Below, in pieces: positions 1-11,572 of a stretch of DNA of 64,000 nucleotides. The notes beneath the pieces are model-generated. The model worked only from the letters and a program-made list of their open reading frames with translations. It did no database searches and was not told the DNA's origin. Positions within the stretch are counted from its first letter, which is position 1. The number at the start of each line of letters is the position of its first letter. This DNA is from Bidens hawaiensis. Taxonomy: Eukaryota > Streptophyta > Magnoliopsida > Asterales > Asteraceae. The translations under genes and the position numbers were made by a program. The stretch covers positions 424,910 through 488,909 of the forward strand of contig JAIQDT010001741.1 of NCBI GenBank assembly GCA_021521415.1, written 5' to 3'.

Positions 1-589
1 CATGAAGACCAACACGTCCGTATATGTTATACGGCGTATAACATATGCACCGCATAACTTATGCGTTCTTGAGGACTTATGCGTTGAACATACTACCAAC
101 TATACGTTTAACATTTTAAGCCCTATGCAATCATATCTACTTCATCTAAGACCCTAGCAATAGACATTATGCTCTAACAGATCAAATAAACCCAAAGGCC
201 TCTTGAATTTCCCGGTGGAATCAGTATATTCAAGGGATGGGAATGAAGGTATGAATAACAATAGATAATCAGTAAGAACAATAATCAAAGACAAAGATTC
301 ACTATATTAAATATATCATTAATAGAACAGTTAAAGGAATGTCTAGTGTTTCGTGAAGGCAGCGGCGGTACGAGAATGCACAAAAGGAATATCCGCTCAG
401 TTGTTTGTGCTCTAGTATTCTATGCCTTATCCACGCTTACAATAAATGGAAACCTATGACACTATTTATAGGCCCGGACATTCCTTCTAGAATACCCTAA
501 TGATTACATAATGAATGACAAAATAACCACAAGTGTAAACAAGTCTTCGAGTATGATATGTCTTGGTCGACTAGACTTAATATGCACAG
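1..589 (-). mobile_element. Part of an LTR (family G), left piece
   Basis: This is the downstream part of a minus-strand LTR that begins outside the window. A good TATA box reads CCTATAAATAG on the minus strand at 472-482. The LTR is interrupted at 589/595 by the Athila element. It resumes at 18918, where GCTCGA-type repeats occupy the position upstream of this TATA box. No coding sequence is seen here. The family is not recognised. Confidence 0.5.
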
Positions 590-1305
590 CATGCTGATCG
601 ATGTCGAAAGGTCAATCAAAAACATTTGTAAAATATCTTCACTAGCTAGGGCAAGTAAGGTGTCGAAGCCACAGGGAATCGGTGGAAAGTGCCAATCAAG
701 TTAAATACTTTATTACTAATTATACTAGGTGGAAAAACAATGTCAAGCAGTTTTAAAGATTTGTTAAATGAAAACACTAATACTTTGATTTGTAAAAAAT
801 TATTAAAAAGTAACTAAACTCCAGGTTTCAGGTCTTGAAGTGTAAGACCCCGAATCCCGGGAATCCTACACTTGGTAATCACGTCCACAAATTCACAAAA
901 ATTTAAAACCAATCGATTCGTTTTATTTAAAACAAGTTCAGAGTAAATAACAGCGGAAAAAGTGTAAGTATTTAAATATCCCAAACACGGGTACAGGTGC
1001 CCAAAATCAAATGTAAATAAAATATATGTTTTATTTGAATTCCTCGACCAGAAATGCCTTCAACCTCCCGAGTAGCATCCAGCACGTCCAAGCTGTAGCA
1101 TCCACTTCTTAACCTGAAAGTCAATCTAACATACACACAAAGTCAGCTTGAGCTGAGTGAGTTCAAGTTTTCATAAACGACATTCATTAAAAATTTAAAT
1201 TCCATAAGTATGAAATGTAGTGGAAAATCATGAAACCATAAAATCATAAATAGCCTTTCTTAACCAAATCATAAGTGAATAAAACATTAAACATCTTTTC
1301 ACACA

Positions 1306-1880
1306 GCACGGGCCTCCTCACCCCGGGTTTTCCCCGAGTAATATATTTGACCCGGCCGCGGTTTAACAAAACCGTTAAAATCATGCAACACGAGCCTCCT
1401 CACCCCGGGTCATCTCCAAGTAATATATTTGACTCGGTCACAGTTTAATAAAACAAAATCACGCAACACGAGCCTCCTCACCCCGAGTCATCCCCAAGTA
1501 ATATATTTGACTCGGTCACAGTTTAATAAAACAAAATCACGCAGCACGAGCCTCCTCACCCCGGGTCATCCCCAAGTAATATATTTGACTCGGTCGCGGT
1601 TTAACATCCAAACACGTGATACGGGCTTCCTCACCTCGGGTCTTCCCCAAGTAATATATTTGACCCGACCACGGTTCATACATCCAAGCACGTGATACGG
1701 GCCTCCTCACCCCGGGTCTTCCCCAAGTAATATATTTGACCCGATCACGGCTCAACATCAACGGGCCTCTTCACCACGGGATTTTAAAACCCATGTAATA
1801 TATTTGACCCACCAAAATGATGGTCACGTCACACGGGCCTCTCCACCACGGGTACAACCCGAGTAATATATTTGACCCGG
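1306..1880. repeat. Tandem array, about 8 units of 66-80 bp
   Basis: Each unit carries CACGGGCCTCCTCACCCCGG followed by AGTAATATATTTGACYCGG and a variable tail. Unit starts are near 1307, 1389, 1467, 1545, 1620, 1696, 1760 and 1832. Units become shorter and more diverged toward the right end. The array lies inside the family-C LTR. Confidence 0.85.
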
Positions 1881-2034
1881 CCGTGAATCACCATGCACAC
1901 ACACATCAATAAGCCTACATACATCATTCTTAGTCACGAGGAACAAAATATCATTACACAATCGTAGGCTATAAGGTAACACATCCTCATACGTACATAC
2001 ATACCTCCATGTATACATACATATATATTCCTAC

Positions 2035-2035
<1 letters not shown>

Positions 2036-2074
<39 letters not shown>
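2036..2074. repeat. (TA)n microsatellite
   Basis: A run of about 19 TA dinucleotides inside the family-C LTR. Confidence 0.95.
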
Positions 2075-2076
<2 letters not shown>

Positions 2077-2510
2077 TCCCATACGGGAACTAAGTAGATA
2101 GGTCTACTCATATTCAATTACTACCAAGTCTGCTAACGTCCTCGAGTCTAGACCATCAATAGTGTATGTAATCTTAAGGACACAAGACCATGAACGAGTC
2201 TAAAATATCCAAAGGCATATAAAATAATTCAAATATAGCTTTCAAAATGCACCATCACGAGTAAGACCATGTAAAAATATTCAATTCACTGTAACGAGTA
2301 AAATCGTTTAAAATTGTATTTCGGTGTGTATGCTAGCCCAAAACGTAAAAGAGTAAAAAGGGCATCATGAACTCACCTGAATCAACCGAACACCTGCAAT
2401 GAGCTAGGAAATCCCTAAGTGCACAATCATAAGCAAAGGCCTGTAAATTATATACAACGCGTTGCTAAACTAGACTGTAAGAACACTCTAGCCTAATGGG
2501 CCGTTCAAGC

Positions 2511-2726
2511 CCAACAACTTGGCCCAAGGCCCAACACTTTAGCCCAAGGCCCAACAACTTGGCCCAAGGCCCAACCACTTGACCCAAAGCTCAATACTTT
2601 GGCCCAAGGCCCAACAACTTGGCCCAAGGCCCAACACTTTGGCCCAAGGCCCAACACTTTGTCCTCCCAACAACTTGGCCCAAGGCCCAACACTTTGGCC
2701 CAAGGCCCAACAACTTGGCCCAATCG
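2511..2726. repeat. GGCCCA-rich tandem array, about 10 units of 21 bp
   Basis: The unit is roughly ACTTTGGCCCAAGGCCCAAC, repeated with small changes between 2511 and 2726. Read on the minus strand it is a dense run of TGGGCC motifs, the plant promoter 'site II' type element bound by TCP factors (established knowledge). All three reading frames stay open by chance because the unit is a multiple of three. Confidence 0.88.
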
Positions 2727-4898
2727 GGTCGAATGCGCGCGAAATAAAACTTAAAACCATTTGTTAAACGAATCAGCCCCGAATGGACCAAATTCCAATT
2801 TAAATCTTTTCATTCATCAAGATTATGTCACCCGAGTTGATAGGGTTGACGGTTCCTTTTTACAACTTACTTTAACGTTTAAACAAAAATTCACGCACCG
2901 CCGACTCGATTGGCGAAGCACTAACCCTAACAGCCCCGTGTATCAAAAATATAATTTTCCCATAGCCCTTAAACCTCCCTAGGGCTGTACAAACTGATTC
3001 GGTCGGTCATCCGATCGTTTAACGCATCAAACTCAACAATTGCCAATCCTACACCCGATAAACCCTAGTTTTCGAACTAAAATCGATTGACCGACCTAAA
3101 CACCTCCATTGGCCATGAAATTTTAGTATATTGTAACTGACATACCTAAGAATATGACAGAGTACGAACTTCAATTATAACAGCCCCGAAAGATGCGAGA
3201 AAGGGCAGCCACCGGTTAAGCCTAAAACGAACTTATTGATCAATAAGAATACAACATGCAGATTTTAGCATGCAAAGATGTATTTTATTGCATAGGAAAA
3301 CCATGGAATTAAATTATTAAATTTTTACCAGTGTTACATAAATATCTTAAGTTTATAAAAATATTTTTATTATATTTATCCAGTGGACACAAAAATTATA
3401 AAAATTCTTCTAACACAGAAAGGTATGTGCAGCTATTTCAGCTGCGCAACAAAATGGTTTTATTTTTATAAAATTCATTACCCAACCAAATTAAACGATT
3501 CCAATTGGGTTTGGTTCCTAACTCAAAATATTAACTTTCAGAAGTGGAACCAACCAATTTAGACTTGTTGAAAAAAGGTTATGATGTCGGGAAGACGGAC
3601 CAGAATCCGTCGTCCCGCATCAGGTTTGACACTCGATTTTATAAAATCATAAAAACTATTCAAATCTCGTCCAAAAATTACGTATTATACCTTTCTGGAA
3701 ACTAAACTCAAAGTAGAACATCATGGAATCAAGAATCGATTAAAAACAGTGGATTAACATCACGTTACAGACCCTACAATAAATGTATAAGAATCTGTCA
3801 GCAAGCTGTTATCATCAAAACTCAATCTTAACGACCAATAAGCGCGTTCATATGATCAATTAAGGTGTAAAAGACATGGGGAATCATAAAACCGACCTTG
3901 AATTGAAGTTTTCACGGCTGAAACTTGGCTAGGAAGAAGAAAAACGAGCAGGGGGGGTCCAGGTCCGACGGCTGCAAATAGGTTTAGGGTTTGAGTTTTC
4001 TTTTGTTTTATGATATAAAATAGTTACATCCAAGTCCCTCCAAATTGAAGTATGTAGCAACGTGGGTGGAAAGTTAGTGAGAACGTTTACGAGGTTTGCA
4101 AGGAGCTCCCGGGAGAATGCCGGGTCAAGCCCGATAAATATACAAACTCTACAACGTGCATGCCGATAAACGAAAATGTCGGGTGTTACATACTAGTATA
4201 ATACTTTAAGCCGTAAGAAGGGATGTTTTGGGAAAAAAGGATGGACAAACGGACTTTTAAAACGTATTACAAGACTCAAAATTAGAAAGATGAAACCACG
4301 GCTTTTTGACCAACATTTATAAACGATCGAGCCATTAACGAGATTTACGGGCGTTACATGAAGTAAATTAGATTGATGATTAAACCTATTGAATTTATAA
4401 CCTTTGTTTGAATCAATAAACCAATAGACTAAATGTTTGGCTATGTTGATCGTTAGAACTTAATCCAATTGATTGACACGGCAAAACAATAATCTACTTG
4501 ATTGTTAATCTTATGCAATGATGAATCACTCAGTATTATGGTTAAGGACACTGGGCTAATGATACTAAGAACTCAATCCTAATTGTTGATAACCAAAATC
4601 AATAACTAATAAACTGCAAATATCACTGATTACCCAAAAGTATTTTCAAGCACACAATGAAATCCAAAAGTTAGGTTTAAAGTACCAACAATCCAATGAA
4701 CAACTTAACCCTACACCCGGAGATGGTCATGAGTGGATTAGCCTAGCATATGCATCTTGAATGTCTTCTTTGATTCTTGAATGGATGATACCATGGATGA
4801 TTCGGGAGATTAGGATGTGTTAGAATGGTGGAAAGAGCCTCCAAAACGTCCAAGTATGATGTGATATCAAAGATAGCCGTTTTAGGGTTGAACCGGCC

Positions 4899-5066
4899 AT
4901 AAATACCTCCAAAAGAAACCTAAAAATCGCGAATTCCGATCCAGAAAACTGTAAGCTACAGCCACACCACCATAGGCTACGGTGGGGACCGGTAGCCTAC
5001 GGTCTTAACCTTCTGTCTTACGGTGGCAGCCCCACCGTAGGCTACGATGGGTCACCGTAAGCTAAC
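4899..5066 (-). promoter_or_regulatory. Athila U3: TATA-like sequence with CCGTAG/CTACGG palindrome cluster upstream
   Basis: On the minus strand a TATA-like GGTATTTATG lies at 4907-4898. Directly upstream, at 4949-5066, are several copies of a short palindrome of the type CCGTAGGCTACGG and CCGTAAGCTACGG. The matching 5' LTR carries the same sites at 17300-17340 and 18563-18650. Confidence 0.6.
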
Positions 5067-5320
5067 ATTTCGCCTGTAACTTCTTCGTTTGAACTCCGAT
5101 TTACGCCCCGTTTTCGGCCACGTCTTCGTGTTCACTTGCTCTATCATTCCATACAATAAAATCTTCATTTCCTTTCCATCTCATATACTCCCATTTAGCT
5201 CCTTTAAGCTTCGTACACCTGTAATCATAAACTCACACAAAGTAATCGTGTTTCCGGCATATAAACACACCAAACATGTGACATGACTCATTTAATACAC
5301 AACATTTCACCCACACATCA

Positions 5321-5333
5321 CATTCCCACACTT
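5321..5333 (-). other. Polypurine tract of the Athila element
   Basis: The minus strand reads AAGTGTGGGAATG immediately before the 3' LTR start (TGATGTGTGGG). Similar PPT-like copies occur internally near 6702-6714 and 8748-8760. Confidence 0.7.
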
Positions 5334-7005
5334 ATCCATTTTCGTCCCGAAAAGATGTACAATGAAATCATAACCGGAAACTGTTTTTTACTAAATAATC
5401 AACTTTTTTGCGTATAAACAAATAACACAAAAACCACGATTGCCGATATTGCTATCCACTTAAACTCATGCCCTAATACTTACCGGGACAAATAAGGCGT
5501 GACAATATATTAGTGTATATGATTAAATGGAACCCACACATCAAAGTCCTAAAGCCACCTTACCGCTTCATTATGGTTTTTACCAAGCCAAACCACCCCA
5601 ACTTGACTTAAACCTTAGAGTTAGATGATCAAAACTATGCACAACCATGTGTACCATTTTAAGCCCATATGTAATAGCTAAAACAATATTGGATATTTTA
5701 TCGAACCAATACCTAAACTTAAGCATCGAAGTCTACCAGAATGGCCATTTGATACGATTAAGGGACAATTAAGTAACTAACTAGCAAATAGTCCCCACTA
5801 CATGGTATACCCCTGTTATCAAGCAACACCCCAAAGTCCATCACCATAGGTGAGTATGCACGAATTCATCTGTAGGGATTACATATGACGTGTCCCGTGT
5901 GGTCTGTTTCTTAATGGTAATGAGACGCGAGCACTGGGACCCCATATGACTAACAGCATGGATGATCAAGTCAGTAGTGTAATTGTACTTTAAAAGCACG
6001 TAATGATCATGTTTAATGACTTATAGTTGGCAAATAAACTGCGGGTTTGCTCTTTGAGCTCTTTTAATATTCATAAATCCACTTAGGAGATATGAATACC
6101 CATATGATATACCGCATAAAGACCCATGGTCTGCGAACCCTAGAGCATCCCATCAATACAGGATTTAAGGTTATAAAACCATACACCTATGAAGCGTTAA
6201 CCACTTATACTAGAAGTATTTTTGTTATGTTTATATCACAAACCATCTAGTATACTCTAATGTTAAGCCTATCCAAGAATCGTTCAGTAGTCTATTCATA
6301 TTTTAAAATTTTCTTTTGGTGATCAAATCTAACAAAAAGGCTTGAGTATGGACTGACCTTTAATCCCAGTCCTTACACAGGCTTAGCTAAACAAACAAAA
6401 CCAGAAGGCGTTTCCCACTAACATCAAGCAATTAAAGGTACAATTATGTCAACAGCCGAACCGTCCTTTCATTCTTAAAGGCTGAGCCTACCGACACATC
6501 CCAAATTAAGTGTGTTATTGTTCTTTTATTATTATTATTTATTATTATTATTATTATTTTTATTTTATTTATTTACTTTTTTATTTTTATTTTTTTTATT
6601 ATTTTTTTTACAGTTCCAGTTTTCTATCATTTTTCATTGTGTAAAAAAAAATTTTAACTCGGGACATTCTTAGCGTTTTTCACTTTCAAACCAAACCGCA
6701 TTCCCACACTTAAACATTACATTGTCCCAAATGTAAGTTACAATCAAAACATAAGTGAGGCATCTAGAAAAACCTATCCGATTACACATAAAAACGACAC
6801 GAAACACAAGCAACCATACACAATAGATAAAAAGTTTAACACCACCACTGACCACACATAGTTCACAAAACAAACAAACAAACATGCCAAAAAGTCTCAC
6901 ACCACCACCCAACCGCCCGAACAAATAAAAATAAAGAAAAATTGTTCAACAGAAACATAGATATAAGGAGAGACACATAGACCTGATTAGCCGATCAGTG
7001 AGTGC
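5334..7005 (-). other. Non-coding 3' region of the Athila element
   Basis: About 1.7 kb between the env-position ORF and the 3' LTR. It holds an AT/TTA-rich tract at 6525-6625 and a second PPT-like sequence near 6702. I see no domain-bearing ORF. Confidence 0.6.
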
Positions 7006-8702
7006 TCAATAGTACAGGGGTTGCGGGTCACCAAAGATCGACCGCATGGTCTCCATCACTCCAGAAAAGTCAAACGCGTCCGACGAGCTACCCTCATCTG
7101 CATGTGGATCAACCCAGCGTGAGTGGTGAAACTGCGGTGGTGGATACTGGACACTACCATCATAAGGACCCAAAGTAGTGTAATTGATCATAGGCGGGTT
7201 TGCCACCACCGGCTCCCCGCGATGCCACGAATAATGCATCCTGTTGTGGAGACCGCCCGTGTGCCTGTCATTAATCTCCTACTGAAAATTATATGCATGG
7301 GTTTTGTTCCACAGCTCCATCCTGTCATGCAATCTCTAAGTCTCCTGACACTGTAATTCCGTGTTCCGATTCTGTTGGTCGTACATGTACTGGAACTCGT
7401 TACTCCAACCCCCATAAACAGCTGGCCTCGAATTTTAAAGCCATTCGATCATTTGTGCATCATCCTGCAACATCACATGCGGTTCCTAAACTGGAATAAA
7501 ATGTGGCTGCTCAAACGAACCACCCGCTTGACTACTCTCGACACTACCCTGTGGTGCCGCCCCACTACTGACCCTGCCAAACATCGGCTCATAAACTTCT
7601 TCCACAACATCATCACCATCACCATTCTTTAATGCTTTCAACAACGTCTTAGTATCCCAATGCTTCAAAATCAAATACTCCTCTGTTCGTTCAGTCGGCC
7701 ATCCCTCCTCCATTTGGTCCATCGAAAAAGGAGTATGACTCGGTGTATCCTCCCCGATGGCACCTTTCATTTTCAGCTAAGCCGTTATCAGTCGGCAATG
7801 TGGGATAATCAGTTTCTTCTTTGATTGACAAGCCTCCCAAATATTCATCATAACGAAATACATGAACGAAATTTTCGGCTTCCCTTTCATTAACGCATAC
7901 AAAATTGGGATCTCCCACTGTCGCACACTTTTTCGATCCCCTCTTCGTGGCATAACATTAGTAATCACCAAACTCAACAGTAATCTCACCTGCCCCCTCA
8001 GATTATTCCTTAACAATTGATGACCCATCCCCGGTTTAAATAATTCAGCCTTTATCATTTCATACGTGGGGTGTTTGCGGGGTGTCGGTAGAGATCAGAT
8101 TATGACGGGTAAATGTATTCCCCTGATGGCCACGAATCAAACTGAGTGATACGGCGAAGACTATCCATAGACATCACCACCTCTTTATTGTTAGCCATTC
8201 CAATCAACCTCATCGTTTTTGGTGGACTATTACCCCAATCCAATCTCAAATTTGATACCCACTCCTGAATACTCTCCATATACAAAACCTTGGTTTCACC
8301 ATCATAGCATTTCAAAGCGGTTTCCCATCCTTGATTCTTGAACATTCTAACAATCCCAAATGGTTTCATGTCACCAACATCGACTTTCTTCTCACAAATA
8401 AACACTAAATGCTTCAGCTGTAACTTATTCATCTCATCGTTAAATAACTCTACCTACCACCGAGGATCAATCCCTAACAAAGGACCTCCTTTCCAAATCG
8501 GCTTAAGAGGAGGTGCCATGTCTTCATCTTCATATGGTTCCTCCATCGGATCATGCTCCTCATCATCATCCCTTAAAATTAGCCTTCGTTTCGGTAATGG
8601 AGGATCCGGTGCAGCCGAAGATGCGCTAGCCATACCCTTATTCCATGGCGGATTCTTACGAGTGTCACCTGTGCTTCCCATCCTACAAAACGTAACAAAC
8701 AC
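7006..8702 (-). pseudogene. Athila env-position ORF, degraded
   Basis: Read on the minus strand downstream of integrase, this is a decayed ORF. Its first part (8702-8100) is acidic and proline-rich and is broken by one in-frame stop at about 8454. After a frameshift it continues at 8058-7777 with residues resembling the conserved Athila 'plant transposon protein' block (NVMPRRGDRKSVRQWEIPIL and a following MMNIWEA stretch). It then passes another stop into a Gln/Gly/Ser-rich tail to about 7486. A further fragment lies at 7239-7006. Proteins in this position of Athila and related elements are often called env-like. I see no clear signal peptide or membrane segment here, so that role is not supported by this copy. 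Confidence 0.6.
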
Positions 8703-9348
8703 AATGCATTAACCGAGGGTCTCACTATGACTAATACCAACCCAAAATTTCCCCACACTTGTCGTTGGTCATGCACTCATGGTTAGTAATACCCATGTGT
8801 TAAACCCCATTAACAATTCATTCCCAAAAATCATTGATTATAAACGCATCCTTTTTGTTACCAAACTCTTGGTTTGCTCGTTAAATTCCAACTTTCAAAA
8901 ATGTCAAACCATGATAACAACCATACCGATCAATGATCCAAGACACAAGTGTACTAGCCCCCAATAATAACCAATACCCATAAGATGTAGAACACAATCG
9001 TAAACCAACCCCAAAAACATATACCAAACCATATATATTCACCAAAGAACAAAGAACAACATAGCTCAACTAATCATCAATAAAACAATAACCAAAGTAC
9101 CTTGAATGTTGCAACAAGTCTCTAGACACTCCAATTACTAAAATAAACAATGAAACACGAAAAATCCCAACTTGGATTTCTAGGGTTCGTCACCCTCCAC
9201 CACAATTCCGGAGAAAACAGAGAGGAATTGAAGGAAACTGACACCACAATTGGATTCCTCTCGAAAAATTAGTGAGATTAGCCCTCAGAATCGAAGGAGT
9301 TGATGGAAGATTGAGGGAGTTAAGGTTGTATAGGTAGGAGGTTATGGT

Positions 9349-9391
9349 GGAAGAAGAAGAAGAAGAAGAAGAAGAAGAAGAAGAAGAAGAT
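9349..9391. repeat. (GAA)n microsatellite
   Basis: About 14 GAA repeats. On the Athila coding strand this is a (TTC)n tract in the putative leader of the env-position ORF. Confidence 0.95.
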
Positions 9392-9431
9392 GAAAGATGA
9401 ATGAGAGATGAAGATGGAAGAAGGATGTTAG

Positions 9432-9629
9432 CTTAAATATATGGTTGTGGTTAATTGGATTTTAATTTTCCGTTTTTTTTCTTTTTAGCGACCTCCGATC
9501 TGAGCCCACCGTAAGCTACGGTCTAGAGACCGCAGCCTACAGTCAATTGCTTACCGTAAGACAGAACCTTAGGACCGTAGCCTACGGTGCCACCGTAAGC
9601 TACGGTCTGGCCACCGTAGGCTACGGTGG
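9432..9629 (-). promoter_or_regulatory. Internal promoter-like module: palindrome cluster plus TATA-like sequence
   Basis: Between integrase and the env-position ORF, 9507-9629 carries CCGTAAGCTACGG and CCGTAGCCTACGG palindromes, the best being CCACCGTAGGCTACGGTGG at 9611-9629. These are the same sites as in this element's U3. Downstream on the minus strand is CATATATTTAAG (9443-9432), TATA-like. Sequence on either side does not match the LTR, so this is not simply an LTR remnant. Promoter activity is inferred. Confidence 0.45.
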
Positions 9630-9839
9630 TCACAGATAATTTTTTTTTTAATAATCAACAAAGAAAATGTACAAACCAAACTCGGGTTGCCTCTCGGGAA
9701 GCGCTGCATTTAATGTCTACAACCCGACGTTACCTGGCCCTTAGCTTTCGGCTGAATATGTCGGTGCACTCGCTATAAAGCTCACCACCGAATCATGTAT
9801 GCTCTTATTTAAATCCGCGTCTTCCAAGTACGGTTTTAA

Positions 9840-10668
9840 TCAATGCCCGTTCACCACCTGCCTTAAATGATCGTCGAAATCTTCAATTTCAACCTCACCG
9901 AACTTACCATCACGTTTAACCTGGTATAGTCCCAACCATTTGCTCTTCAACTTACCTGGAAACAGCTTTGCTCTCGAATTGTATAACCAGACCCTTTGAC
10001 CTTCTTCAAATTCCATCTTCTTAATCTTCGCATCGTGTACTCGCTTCATCCTATCTTTGTATGCTGAAGCACACTCATACACTTCATCTATAAGTTCCTC
10101 CAATGCACAGATATTCAACTTACGCTCCTTCCCTGCACACTAATAATCTAAATTAACATTCTTCACAGCCCATAATGCTCGATGAGAAAGTTCTACGGGC
10201 AAGTGGCACCCCTCTCCATAAACCAACCGATAGAAGTGGTGCCGATAGGCGTTTTGATAGTTGTTCGGTAGGCCCATAAAGCATCATTTAACTTTGTGGA
10301 CCAATCTTTTCGATCGGGCCTCACCGTTTTTTGTAAAATTTCTTTAACCTGCCTATTGGACACCTCCATCTGATCACTCATTTGAGGATGGTATGGTGTG
10401 GCTATTTGGTGGTTTACGTCATACCGTTTAAGTAGTTTTCCAAAGTTAAACTGTTTAAAATGTGATCCCCTATCACTTATTATAATGCGAGGGACACCAA
10501 ATCTAAAAAATATGTTCGTTTGGACAAACTTACAAACAACGGTATGGTCATTTGTTTTGGTGGCGATTGCTTCGACCCATTTTGAAACATAATCAACCGC
10601 CACCAAAATGTAATAATTCCCGAAGGAATTTGGAAATGGACCCATAAAATCAATCCCCTAGACATCAA
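9840..10668 (-). pseudogene. Athila integrase core and C-terminal region, degraded
   Basis: The retroviral integrase (rve) core is readable at 10645-10193. The catalytic acidic triad is visible: Asp in VAVDYVSKW, Asp in ISDRGSHF, and Glu in DQMEVSNRQ. Past a break, 10118-9840 encodes the C-terminal part with the RVWLYNSR and PGKLKSKW motifs typical of gypsy integrase tails. The core should start further upstream; stops at about 10646-10790 separate it from the zinc-binding N-terminus at the end of the preceding fragment. Confidence 0.82.
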
Positions 10669-10786
10669 AGATGTCTCCTATGAGGATTGGTTGCACGGGC
10701 ATCTCGTTTCTCTTGGAAATGTTACCCAACTATTGAAATCTCACACATTTTTTAGCATATTCCGCTGAATCTTTGAAAATAGTGGG

Positions 10787-11572
10787 CTAGTAAAAACCAC
10801 ATGCTAAAATCTTATGACCAGTTTTCTGCCCGCTGAAATGGCTACCACATGCAAGTGAATACGCGTGTGACAAAACACTCCGAATCTCCTCATCTGGAAT
10901 ACATCTTTGAAACACTTGATCCGCCCCGATCTTAAACAAGTCTGGGTCCTCCCATACATACTGTTTCACTTTAGCCATGAATTGGTGCTTCTTTTTCTTT
11001 GGCCAAAAATCTGGAATTGTACCTACAACAAGAAAATTAAGGATGTCAGCATACCATGGCAAGGTTGACACGGAGAACAGTTGTTCATCCGGAAATGACT
11101 CATTTATCTCTCGGGCATCTTCCTCCTCTTCTCTTTCTACAAATCTAGAAAGGTGGTCCGCAACAACATTCTCACTCCCCTTCTTATCACGAATCTCCAC
11201 ATCAAATTCTTGAAGGAGCAAAATCCACCTTATCAAGCGCGGCTTTGCATCTTTTTTCTCCATCAAATATTTTACTGCGCTATGATCTAAAAACACAACA
11301 ACTTTTCTTCCCTACATAGAAGATCTAAATTTATCCAACGCATACACTACCGCGAGCAACTCCTTTTCCGTGGTGGTATAATTAATTTGAGCAGCGGAAA
11401 GGGTTTTGCTCGCGTAGTAATATTGCAACGGGCTTCTTATCCACCCGTTGACCAAGAACAGCCCCGACCGCATAGTCGCTCGTGTCACACATAATCTCAA
11501 AAAGAAGTTACCAGTCAGGCGACAACAGGATCGGGGCCTCGACCAATTTGTTTTTAAGCACGTTAAAAGCAT
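10787..11572 (-). pseudogene. Athila RNase H and integrase zinc-binding region, degraded
   Basis: Fragment 11572-11312 ends with the gypsy RNase H block YYASKTLSAAQINYTTTEKE. A stop precedes 11296-10787, which continues with [10 protein letters not shown], the [10 protein letters not shown] block, and VADHLSRF closing RNase H. The same fragment then enters the integrase N-terminal zinc-binding region ([16 protein letters not shown]), where the usual HHCC pattern is only partly kept. Confidence 0.8.

Larger units (their letters stand above)
841..4358 (-). mobile_element. Solo LTR, family C (3.5 kb)
   Basis: The 5-bp duplication TGAAG flanks it (836-840, 4359-4363). On the plus strand the ends are TGTAAGACCCC and GGGCGTTACA, so the LTR reads TGTAACG...CTTACA on the minus strand. 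Both ends, and a stretch around 1100-1160, match the plus-strand copy at 47919-49904. No protein domains are present, so it is best read as a solo LTR left by LTR-LTR recombination. It is long for an LTR because it contains two tandem arrays (1306-1880 and 2511-2726). The short ORFs here are products of those repeats. Confidence 0.82.
595..5320 (-). repeat. 3' LTR of the Athila element (about 1.2 kb once the nested LTR is removed)
   Basis: On the plus strand the LTR reads TGATCGATGTCG at 595 and ends CACACATCA at 5320, giving TG...CA ends. The stretch 4621-5320 matches 16981-18912 (with its insertion removed) almost throughout, which identifies the two as LTRs of one element. A solo LTR of family C at 841-4358 interrupts it with duplication TGAAG. 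The TATA-like sequence and palindrome cluster at 4899-5066 lie in its U3. Confidence 0.82.

Noticed and set aside
2505..2791. Overlapping ORFs on both strands with Gly/Pro/Trp repeats
   Set aside because: The product of a 21-bp tandem repeat (a multiple of three); no gene signal.
7123..7632. Plus-strand ORFs across the env-position region
   Set aside because: Antisense shadows of the decayed minus-strand ORF.
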